Part shown: piece after piece, positions 1-11,200 of the stretch
How positions within the stretch are numbered: position 1 is the stretch's first letter
How the letters are laid out: each line of letters starts with the position of its first letter
Assembly: GCF_021917145.1 (NCBI RefSeq)
Contig: NC_061072.1
Coordinates: forward strand, 9,511,059 to 9,575,058
Direction of reading: 5' to 3'
DNA length: 64,000 nucleotides
DNA from: Hypomesus transpacificus
Lineage: Eukaryota > Chordata > Actinopteri > Osmeriformes > Osmeridae
Made by a program: the position numbers and the translations under genes
The notes under the pieces: model-generated
The model's input: the letters and a program-made list of their open reading frames with translations, nothing else
Told to the model about the DNA's origin: nothing
Databases searched by the model: none

Positions 1-669
1 CCTAAAATGTACACATTTGCGATTGAGAGAAACTTTATTTCAAGCTCTAAATTGACATACAAATACAAAAAGCTCATTGGCAAAAAAGTATTACATCACT
101 GTTGCCGTCTATACCCCAAATAATCCCATTCTTGTCCACTACAAACTGTTCACATTTGAATATTGAATACATGTACATTGTTTAACATATCTATTAGGCT
201 AGTTACTTCTAAGTATAGAGATGCACAAATGACCTTTAGCTACACATGGGAGTGTTACAAAATTATGGTCTGACCACAAGATAATATCAAGCATAAATAG
301 CATTAAAACTTACACTAAAGCGCTTTGAATGGTCCCATTATCTTTACAGTATAGGCCAATAGGTTTACATTCAATGAAGAGCAGCATATGGTTTGGACAT
401 TTACTGTACACTTAATTTACACCTGTATTTGTATGAAGTTACACAATAAAGAGCTCACGTGAAACACGACAACACCCGAGAGTAAACTGAGTACGACACT
501 TATAACTCAAAAGATTCACATTTCTTATTTCCCCCCAAAACTAAGCTACTATAACACAACGGCAAACTAATAGCGTGTTTTACACCACCGAATAATTTGT
601 CTACCATGCTGAAAGGTGCTGCGCATTACAGTACTCTGGATTCTCCTCATGTCATCTCGTAGTTTGAAC
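1..669 (-). other. hoxb5b 3' UTR and downstream flank
   Basis: AT-rich sequence downstream of the hoxb5b stop with no supported coding frame. It most likely holds the hoxb5b 3' untranslated region, because an AATAAA on the minus strand lies at 39-34, about 630 nt past the stop. Nothing else is recognised. Confidence 0.6.
34..39 (-). promoter_or_regulatory. putative hoxb5b polyadenylation signal
   Basis: Minus-strand AATAAA downstream of the hoxb5b stop. The assignment rests on position and hexamer only. Confidence 0.4.
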
Positions 670-1960
670 TCAGTTATGGAACGCGCTAGATCCTGTGACA
701 AGACTCATACTTTTCAGTTTATTGTCCTTCTTCCATTTCATCCTTCGATTTTGGAACCAGATTTTAATTTGTCGTTCTGAGAGGCATAACGTGTGAGCTA
801 TCTCTATTCTTCGCCGTCGGGTTAGGTATCTATTGAAGTGAAATTCTTTCTCCAGCTCTAGTGTCTGGTAGCGGGTGTAAGCTGTTCGGGCCCTTTTCCC
901 ATCAGGTCCAGTCATATCTAAATTGTGTGAAAAATCCATATTAGAAAAGGACTACTGCAACAAAACAGGGTAAAAAAATTACTGTTATAGACACAAACAG
1001 GGCACATGCTTGTGGAGGATGTGTACATGCTAGAGGCACACCACACATTCACAGTTCCACCTGAATATCACACACCGATGTTGCCCATTTTATTTTGAAC
1101 CACACATGTCCAGATGACTATTCCATCAACACATTCTTTTGACGACGAATTTTGCATTTCATGCCTCTACGACAGTTTAAGAACTGGACCCCATACAAAT
1201 TAAATACTGTCCAGTAAGCAACCGTTGCCTTTTCACCCATCCTTACTGACACTAAGTTCATGCAACACTTGACAGATTTATGACGCTATCGTAAAATTGA
1301 GTTGAGGTGAACCACAATAGAAAGCATGCTACCCAATCGACAGCAAGACCACAAAACAAAATAAGTAGGCCATATGTAGGCTTTACCATGGTTTATGTGT
1401 AGTTTTCGCATCCAAGGGAATATCTGTGGCGTTTGGCAGTCACTTGATGCGTTGGTAGAGGTTGCGTTGGATTCTTGATGTTGCTGCGCTCGGGCGACAG
1501 TGCTGCTGCTGCTATGTGCGCCTTCCTCGGTTTCGGAGGCAACGCCAGTATCCTCAATCTCAGTGAAATGTGTTTTGTTGCCTTTGTTGAGATTGTTGCC
1601 GTTCGAGGTCGTGGTCCGGTCAGATGAAGGAGAGGGGCTTTTTAGTTCCAATGACTCGCGGTTTGCCGTGGCGCACGGCACAGAATTTGGAGACGCAAGG
1701 GAACAGTCCTGCTGTCTGTAGCGGGTGTCCGGGCCGAAACCACGGGCATCATCTCCAACAGCCCCGAAGTGGCCACTGTTGTTAGTGCGATTTACGCTTA
1801 GGTCCATGCCATTGTAGTTGTAGCCGAAAGACCCGGAGTGCATGGTGCCAGGGTCCCTGAACGTACCGTTCACGGCGCCGTTAGTCCCATAATTTAGTAA
1901 CTGATAGTCGGAGCCATTTGGGTAGCGTCCTGAGAACGAGTTAACAAAGTAAGAGCTCAT
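670..1960 (-). CDS. hoxb5b: Homeobox protein Hox-B5b
   Basis: Sequence-specific transcription factor of paralogue group 5, acting in the nucleus in anterior-posterior patterning. Two coding exons, 1960-1387 and 917-670, are joined in phase 1 (G|AT) to give 273 aa, the usual Hox5 length. The protein opens with the [16 protein letters not shown] block typical of Hox5, has a Gly/Ser/Asn-rich middle, the PBX-binding hexapeptide IFPWM at about 180-184, and an Antp-class homeodomain at about 198-257 with helix 3 [16 protein letters not shown]. The start at 1960 was chosen because MSSYFVN is the family N-terminus, although the frame stays open upstream to an ATG at 2164. It lies about 1.1 kb from hoxb6b in the same orientation. 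I assign the b copy because hoxb7 is missing from the cluster; orthology to HoxB group 5 is clear, the a/b label less so. Confidence 0.95.
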
Positions 1961-3033
1961 TTGCTTGGTTTTTAAAGCGTCGATTTGTAGATCTTTGTCG
2001 CTATAATCCTTTGCTTCACGATTTATGATGTAATCATGAATTATAGCAATGAAGCCTACTGTACTTTGCCAGGTATGCGGCCAAATATGGGAGAGCGTTC
2101 CAGAATCACGTGCCTTTGTTGACCAGTCGTAAATTCTCACTGATGACTTCAAGAGGTAATTCATGCTCTATGGTTACAAATGATGACGAAATGATGGTCG
2201 TTAGACGCTAGTCAATGGTGCCTCCCCATTGCGCCTTGTGATCCATGTAGGCAGAGAGCGTCATCTACTGGCAATATAGGTAACTGCTTGTGGAAGCTCG
2301 TAAAATTCAAATTTTCTTTATTTCTTTATCCTTAATTCTGTGAAACAAACTAATAGACCGAACAACAATAGTATTTTTACCTATGGTTTGATACTGACAA
2401 ATGAAAGACAATGCACGAACTAATTACACGAACTAATTACACAAATGAACAGAAATGCTTTATTTGTATATTACATTTTAACAAAAACAAAATATTGCAC
2501 ACGTCACCCAGTTGTGCAACTGCACAACTCATTTAACACAATAAATAACATGTCAGAATTAGGCTATTTCTATGGATTACAAAACATGTTGCAATTGTGT
2601 ACGGGCTATTGCTGTGCCAAATAAATGCGGGAACAACAACTAGCCAATACGACAAACACTGTAGGCCAAAGCCTTTTGATGGCATGAAAAAATAGCACGA
2701 CTATTTCTTGGGAAACAGGTCTCCTAAATTACAGTAAAAAATATACACGTAGGCCTACAGGTATTTCAGGATGTGGACTCTTCATTTGACACACTCATAC
2801 AGTCGCCAAAACGCATTGCACGAGTACATTTACTAAACTTTGAGAACCTGTATGGTAGCATAAAGATTTTATTTTATCGTGCAAATATTAGTCTCTTCTA
2901 AACACATCTCTAAAACGTGTTCCGTTGTACAATATGAATTAGATGCAAAACAACATAAACAATGGGTTTGAACTTAGGCCAGCGTTGGCAGCCAATAGGC
3001 TATTGTTTTGTGTTGTTTTTGTACAGTGGTAAT
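1961..3033 (-). other. hoxb5b-hoxb6b spacer with 5' leader and 3' UTR
   Basis: No separate gene is seen. The half next to hoxb5b is its promoter and leader, which stays open in frame with the CDS to 2164. The other half holds the hoxb6b 3' UTR with a minus-strand AATAAA at 2464-2459. Near 2016-2045 the leader has an ATGATGTAATCATGAATTATAG-like stretch resembling conserved Hox5 leader elements; that resemblance is from memory. Confidence 0.5.
2459..2464 (-). promoter_or_regulatory. putative hoxb6b polyadenylation signal
   Basis: Minus-strand AATAAA about 570 nt past the hoxb6b stop codon. Confidence 0.4.
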
Positions 3034-4228
<1,195 letters not shown>

Positions 4229-5802
4229 TGGTTGGGCAACGGAATACTCCAAGGGATATGATTTGTTGTCTTTTATAGTCCAAGTCGGTTTGCCATTACT
4301 TTATACGAGATTTGGTTTTAGCTGAAGGGGGTTGCGAGTTGCCACTGAATACAGAGGGGAACTGTACCATCTGATCAGCGTTTGGCCAATCGTGGACTTC
4401 TGTGGTTGCAATATTGCACCCATGGGGGGCTCTTGTTGCGCACAGGGGTCCCCACTGAATCGAAATGAAGCGCTCAGACATCTTTGTCGATTAAAGACAA
4501 GACTTATGCTGACCTAAATGCACAAACATTCCGTTTGAAAAAATACTTGATTTCGTTGTAAAAATAAAGGATTCGATATAGCTTATCACTGCATCAACGC
4601 ACTCAAATTACGTATTTACCCAACACACACGAACACACACGCACTAAATCTATGTTTTTCGATTTCTTGTTTACATTATTGAATTAAATAATCACATAAG
4701 CCTCGTCCTCTTCCTTGTTTCATTGACATTAGCTACTTTAGAAGATGACGCTTCTATTTCGTCTCAGTGTCGCCACATCCAAAGTGGCTCAAACAATGCC
4801 ATATCCACAGAGGTTGTAAACATAGGCCTACATGTATTCATTCATGTTAACATTTTAGGTTCCAATTGTTTAGGCCTCTCGTTTCCAATAGTGAAATAGT
4901 AAAATAACAACACTGGATCAACACCGATGTCTAGCCTACTTGGAAACGGTTTTGGTGGCACGTTTCTCAACTGACCAAGACAAGAACGGATAGTGGCCTA
5001 TAACAATTAGCCTGTGTGACAGATATGCTATTCCAAGAAATACACATACCATAAACGCTGGCAATGAGTAGACCTACGATAGGCCATAAGCTATGTAAAG
5101 GTATGGCATATAGGCTACATTTCTCACGGACACTTTAATATCTTAAAACAAAACAAAAAAACACTTAGGCCTATCAGTGTTGTCATCAATACTGTTTGTT
5201 TAATATTAGGCTAGTGATAATAACAACACATTTAGGCCCATTTGTCGTAGTAGTAGTACTAGTATTTTTATTAGGCCTATATTAAAGTAGGCCTATACAC
5301 AACTAAAACCTATAGAACCATGCTGTGCACGTTAATTTTTTCTGCAGTAGGCCTAAAGCAAAAAGTAAATAGGAGATATATTTTTTGTTAAAGATGGAAT
5401 ACGGTATTATTAGTTGTTTTATTTATAGACCTAGTAGAAGTACTTTTCAATATTGTATTGTTTTGTTTACTGTAACAGGAATAGCTTACAATAGGCCTAT
5501 AGATGTTTTCGTGGAATAAAATAAACCTGTAATTTAACTATATGATACATCCAATTAGTTCATTTCCATCTCACTCATCGAGGGGGACGATAGAGTTGTA
5601 TATCGTTTAAATTCTTAGGAATATTTTCCCATGTAGGCGAATTATTAACATTTTGTACGGTGAGAATGTATTACCGAGCTTCATTTGACGCATGTAGCTT
5701 GAAGCTGTCTTAAAACAAATGTAATTGCCTACCTACTGTTGCCACTAGATGACACTAAAGAGAGAAAGAAATAACCGACAGGATGCGGTCTGGCCAAGGC
5801 CA

Positions 5803-6528
5803 ACTAGGCTATATGAGACAAAAAAAACAAAAAACAAAACCTTTGCAAACATTTCCAGGATACAGGCGGCTCGATAATACAAACGAAGAAGATTATGTCT
5901 CGATATAGGCCTAGATGTGCCAGTAATGTTTCACAGCCTAAATGCAGCTGTAATAGATTAAATTAATTTAAGAAACTGGTTGACTGTTGACATCTAGCTA
6001 TTAATTGAGACTACAGAGGAAAAAAACTAAACACAAAATAACCAAACCCATGCGTCATGATTCTTCCCTTTGTTAAGCACATCGTGGTGGCCAGCATACA
6101 TTGGTACATAATCTTGCCAGCTACGTAAGCATGGAAATGCTACAGCCTACCAAACGCTCCATGACACTAGGCTATATGAGACAAAAAAAACAAAAAACAA
6201 AACCTTTGCAAACATTTCCAGGATACAGGCGGCTCGATAATACAAACGAAGAAGATTATGTCTCGATATAGGCCTAGATGTGCCAGTAATGTTTCACAGC
6301 CTAAATGCAGCTGTAATAGATTAAATTAATTTAAGAAACTGGTTGACTGTTGACATCTAGCTATTAATTGAGACTACAGAGGAAAAAAACTAAACACAAA
6401 ATAACCAAACCCATGCGTCATGATTCTTCCCTTTGTTAAGCACATCGTGGTGGCCAGCATACATTGGTACATAATCTTGCCAGCTACGTAAGCATGGAAA
6501 TGCTACAGCCTACCAAACGCTCCATGAC
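5803..6528. repeat. exact tandem duplication, 363-bp unit x2
   Basis: Copy 1 runs 5803-6165 and copy 2 runs 6166-6528, head to tail. By eye they match base for base, including the 8A-C-6A-C-4A tract near the start and the TCCATGACA end. The unit has no long reading frame. Identity this high means either a very recent duplication or an assembly artefact. It sits inside the hoxb6b-hoxb8b spacer. Confidence 0.95.
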
Positions 6529-8039
6529 AGCTGCAGGCTGTTAATTCTAGCCTATTGTCAGAGATTTTTGTAAAGAGTAACCTACAATTTTCTGTCATTC
6601 CCAGATCTCTTACAAGTCTTTGATACGGAACTAGTCTTTGCTAATACAGTGATATACAAGGTTCTGGCTGTAGAGTCGGAAATGAGTCTGTCCTACCTTT
6701 GTTAATAATCCATCATTTCAAGTGTGGGTAAGGCCACTCCGCCATAATAGTCTTGTTTCTCATTTGGTGTGTCTATCGCCAGCGTTTATTTGATACAAAA
6801 TAGGCTATAAACTAGTTTAAGCAGAAATACGATTTCGTCATCCTGAGATTCGCGAATATAGCGGGTTTACTATATTCATCAGATAATGCGCAGTGGGTCC
6901 ATCTTTGAGAAGTAGGCTCCACACCAACGGAACATATTCCTTTTAACATTGTCTAATAATGCCAAAGTCCATGAGATAAAGATGTTAAGATTCTAAATGA
7001 ACGTTAGAAAAAAGGCAGCTGCGTTTTAACCTCATGTAAAACAAGTTCCCGTCCATTGTTCACATGACGAACCTCAGCCAATCCTCGTGCCCAGATAGTC
7101 GTAAAGTTCCTTTGCAAAGTTGTAAATTTTACCAAACAGCTCCTTATCTAAAGCATTGCCACGAATTCCCTGTCAGTATATTGCGTGTTTCTTTGTAATC
7201 CACACCTATAGGGCGAAATGTGCCAACAGGCCTCTTTTCATTTGTTTTGAACAAAGCGATATAATTACTTCAATAAAAGATGATACAACTAACATTTCGT
7301 TTTTTATAGGTCTTTAGATGATTGTTAGGTGTGTCTATAAAGTGTACTATCATAAGTAGGCTATTGGCTATGTACACACTTTAGCTTAGGCTAGGCTACA
7401 CCATTTCCTTTTCAATACTAAATTAGTATTGGAAAGAAAATGTCATAAAACATTGTATTAATGTTTGATAATAATTGATAGGTAGGCTATAAAACTAAAT
7501 CCTTATGATTACGCATGTGGCCTAGTTTAAATTTATCACAAATAAAGCAATAGGCCTATGTTACAAAACAAAGTAATATTTGCTGAGGTTTATGCGTATG
7601 TTTGTGATGTCAGGCTATTTGGGTTGACTCTAGGCCTTGATATAGCCACATCTTACATTTCGATTGAAAATAAAACGCAACAACAATCAAAATTAAAATG
7701 TTTTACAATAGTAGGTCCTCAGAGTTTTCACGGTTGCAGGCCTCACGTTAAATGGCAGGCTGGCACAGAACACCTAAACCTTAACCGATTTGAAACGTAT
7801 TTTCCGTATAGTAGCCTATGCCTATTATTTCTCATTTTGCAGTTGTTACCTTTATTTAAAGTAGCCTACCCCATCGGTCCATTTTTGTTTAAAGCTAGGC
7901 CCATATGGAGAGATTTAAATATAGCCTAGTTTAGTGAACTCATTATTGCTTTGTCCATATTTTTTGTTAGCCTAGGTTTCGTTTAATTCTCAAACTTAAA
8001 CCTACAGTTTAGTAATAGACACACTTTTGAAATAAATTG

Positions 8040-8245
8040 TTATGTAGAACCAAAAAGGGTTCTATGGCTTGCTTCATTTATGGAACCCCTGAAAGGTTCT
8101 ACATGGAATATTTTGGGGAGTTCATTGAAATATCCCTGTTCGATTCTTTTTTACCCATGCCAAAATATGATATATATAGAACCTTTTTTAGGGTTCCGTA
8201 ACATAACCTTGGGTTCTATACAGAACCTTGAATGGTTTTCACAAA
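8040..8245. repeat. GGTTCTA/TAGAACC interspersed repeat (MITE-like)
   Basis: A roughly 200-bp stretch rich in alternating GGTTCTA and TAGAACC words, including GTAGAACC near 8044, GGTTCTACA near 8094, TAGAACC near 8178 and GGGTTCTATACAGAACC near 8211. They form several inverted pairs that could fold into hairpins. Short palindromic elements of this kind are common in fish genomes. The family name and exact ends cannot be fixed here. Confidence 0.55.
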
Positions 8246-8632
8246 TAAATGTTCATTATTAATTATTGTGGGGGGAATTTTATTATTTGTTGTAATAGCC
8301 TAAATTTGGTTGCAAAAGGAATGTTTATTGATTGTTTATGTGGGATTATGTTTTCAGCATAGGCTAGCCCTACAGTTTAACGGCAAAAAGTAGCCTTCCT
8401 TACGAAATATGAAAATAGTTCCAAACCCTATTTTGCTATAGTGATCATTTCAAGGATAGGCCTATCTCAAGTCAGATCCACCCAATTAAAATGTTGATAG
8501 GTTAGTTTAGTTATTACAACAATAGTTTTAGCAATATTATTTTATTAAGCAAATTAGTGCTTGAGCAAGGAATGTGGCAGTGCAGCGAAAATATTTGATA
8601 CACGGAGATAGGAGATGTCTTGGTTGTGAAAC

Positions 8633-8638
8633 TTTATT
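8633..8638 (-). promoter_or_regulatory. putative hoxb8b polyadenylation signal
   Basis: Minus-strand AATAAA about 270 nt past the hoxb8b stop. Position and hexamer are the only evidence. Confidence 0.4.
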
Positions 8639-8906
8639 TCCCATTGTCTTCTCCAATGCCCCAGGGAACTGAACCAACATCACTGCACAAATAAAAATAT
8701 TACAAATATTCTACATATACATTGCCTAAATATTAACATAATAACTCACGATAATGTGGACAAAATACTATTGTCTAAATCGTGTCGACCGCATGTTGTC
8801 AGGCCTACTGTTGTTTGGGACGTTATATACACAGGTGCGTAATGCACCAAATCAGGTTGGCCATGTTTTCGAAGACATTTGCATTGAAATGTAAAGAACC
8901 ACAATT

Positions 8907-9809
8907 TCAAAAATGAATCAATCCCATTGTATCTTTTACTTTCCCAACAGAAGTGTTAACCTTTTCGTCTTGTTTGTCCTTATTCTCCATTTCCTCCTGC
9001 AGCGCCCTGCTGCTTGGGAACTTGTCCTTGTTGTTATCCTTCTTCCATTTCATGCGTCTGTTCTGAAACCAGTTTTTAATCTGTCGCTCAGTGAGGGCAA
9101 CTGCGTGAGACACCTCAACCCTGCGCTTGCGGGTCAAGTAAGGGTTGAACAGAAATTCCTTCTCAAGTTCCAGGGTTTGGAAGCGACTATAAATCTGTCT
9201 TCCTCTCCTCTGTCCTGTGGCTGTTAAATGGAAAAATGAGAATACTTAGAGGCACGCTCTCGATTGCACACACAGTAAACTACTCAGACTTTCACGCGTC
9301 ATACAATGGGGTTTAACACAGTGGTAAAAGGTATATATTGCTGCTGATTGGGGTTACTTTAGTTGCATAATTGTCTCTGGAGACAATTCAAGAGTCAGCT
9401 TGGACAACTCACCTTGCTGTTTCAACCAGGGAAAGTGGTCCAGTGAATGGCAGCGCTGTTCGGAGGAATCATCTGTCTTTCCAACACCCGGTGCTTTTAA
9501 ACTACAGCTGTTATATTGGACAAAATCCCTATCATGAGATCCGTAAAAATGTTCTTTTTGAGCCGAGAAGTGCGCATGATATAAGTTTCCCATCGTTCCA
9601 ACGTGTAAGGAGGTTGAATTTTCGTGGTTGATTGTTTGAGTGAGCGAAGGACCATGATTGAACTCCGGTAGCTGCACTGGGTGCTGGATAACATCGTCGT
9701 TGTATCCATGCAATGTTGCACGTTCCAAGTCTTGCTCCAAAGGATACTCGACACTGGGGTGCAAGTATTCACTGCATTTTGAGTATAACGAAGTGATAAA
9801 ATAAGACAT
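8907..9809 (-). CDS. hoxb8b: Homeobox protein Hox-B8b, divergent
   Basis: Group 8 Hox transcription factor with unusual changes. Coding exons 9809-9413 and 9220-8907 join in phase 1 (G|CC) to give 236 aa. Group 8 identity rests on the homeodomain text [20 protein letters not shown], the NNKDKFPSS linker after the homeodomain, a glutamate/lysine-rich tail, and position 5' of hoxb6b. The N-terminus is [10 protein letters not shown] instead of [13 protein letters not shown]. The hexapeptide is FPWLKQ (about 126-131) instead of FPWMRP. In the homeodomain (about 136-195), position 7 is Ile instead of Thr and position 47 is Asn (N182, codon AAC) instead of Ile/Val. The frame is intact and splice sites are canonical, so it looks expressed but relaxed or altered in function. 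Exon 1 is much less conserved than in hoxb5b or hoxb6b. Confidence 0.9.
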
Positions 9810-11200
9810 TTTATTGTTTACGTTTTAAGTAACGAGGCCCAGATGAACATCAGGTGGTAGCCTATCTAAACGAAAGACCTGAGCTAAGACAGGTAGGGTC
9901 CCTTGGCATATCCATTACGTCAGTTCAATTTCTCATCCTCTATGTGGACCCCCGTGACGAGCGCAACTCAAAGCATTCTCCTTCCAGAGGAATATCGCAG
10001 TATTCCGTTGTGGTGAAGATGGGGAAGAGAGAGAGAGAGGGAGAGGGAGCGAGAACGTAATTCAGAAAGAGGGGAGGGGGAAGGTGAAGATGTGGATGCC
10101 AAGATGGCCATCATTTGGGACGCTCCACAAAACAACAACCAACGCAGCATTCCAACTCGTTTTAAAAACAAATGAAGAGATTAAAAGAGGCTTATGTTGG
10201 GAACATAGCCATAGCGTTAATGATGATCAAGGTTAAGATAAAAAATATCTTGATCGTGAATTATTTAATAATAAGTTACTTCAATATGCACTTGAAGTTT
10301 AGCCTATTCGCTATATGATGAATGGGGAATTTAAACACAACTTCAATGAGTTTTTTTATTTAAATAGTTTGATAGAAACTGGTTAAGGTAGACCTCAATA
10401 TCTAGGCATTTATAGACCTCAATATCTAGGCATTTATAGACATCAAACTAGACATTCATGATTTTGTACACATTTATATTATTTTTGTAATTAAAGTGTC
10501 ATTTGTACTAATGTACAAATACAATGTCTCCTGTTAACTAGGCCAATAATAACACCAGAGCATATTTAATTTGCATAAATTATTTTAAAAAACGGGAACT
10601 CTTAATGACCATCCATCTCATCCAAACAAAAGTCTGACATTCAGTATCAGTCAAACTCAGAAAATACACAATATAATACAAATCTAATCATTTGAGAGAC
10701 ATTTGGCACAAATGAGCAATAATGGTTTTTACCTTGAGTGTCCCACTCACGGTTCCAACATTGTCATAGTCATATACTGCATCTCCCAAGCTGATTCGAC
10801 AGATCGGAGAGGAAAATAAAGAAATTATACCACTTGCTTAGTGAGCGGTATACTTCTGGTAACCAATATGGTATCCAACAGCCAGAGCCAAAGTTTCTCA
10901 TTAGATCATTCATCATATGACACATCTACACCAAATACCACACAACACTTTGTTTGATAAGCACAATTGTTTTCAATGTTATTTGTACAATATAAGGTCT
11001 CACTACCGCAATTTGTCCTCCTTTAATTTTCCTGAATTTAAAATGTTAATTTTGAGGTGGTACAAAAAGGAGGCAACAGATCCTACACAGGTAGAGATAA
11101 TCTGCTTGGGGGGACAGCTAGTGCAACAAAAAAACCTTGATCGATTATCCCCACTGGTGGCTGTTCCGCAGTATGACACATCAAATGACAACATTGGTTT
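9810..11200. other. hoxb8b-ttll6 intergenic region
   Basis: Holds the hoxb8b upstream flank and the ttll6 3' UTR (minus-strand AATAAA at 10360-10355). There is a GA-rich purine run at about 10021-10090. A roughly 24-bp sequence containing GACCTCAATATCTAGGCATT is repeated about 2.3 times at 10389-10445. No hoxb9, hoxb10 or hoxb13 homeobox is present, so posterior HoxB genes are missing between hoxb8b and ttll6. Short open frames here have no family signature. Confidence 0.6.

Larger units (their letters stand above)
4229..8906. other. hoxb6b-hoxb8b intergenic region (no hoxb7)
   Basis: AT-rich spacer with no supported coding gene. I searched both strands by eye for a YPWM hexapeptide or homeodomain helix-3 remnant of hoxb7 and found none. 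The spacer contains the hoxb6b promoter side (a GCCAAT box near 4384), an exact 363-bp tandem duplication, a GGTTCTA-type repeat, many TAGGCCTA/TAGGCTA words, and the hoxb8b 3' UTR with a minus-strand AATAAA at 8638-8633. An open frame of 123 codons at 7558 (+) has no recognisable similarity and runs through TAGGCCTA words, so I do not call it. Confidence 0.7.

Noticed and set aside
7558-7929. 123-codon plus-strand frame in the Hox spacer
   Set aside because: AT-rich, contains the local TAGGCCTA words, has no recognised motif or splice context, and lies on the strand opposite to the Hox genes.
4229-8906. hoxb7 remnant or a Hox microRNA (miR-10 or miR-196)
   Set aside because: Neither a hexapeptide or homeobox relic nor the mature miR-10 or miR-196 sequence was found on either strand by eye.
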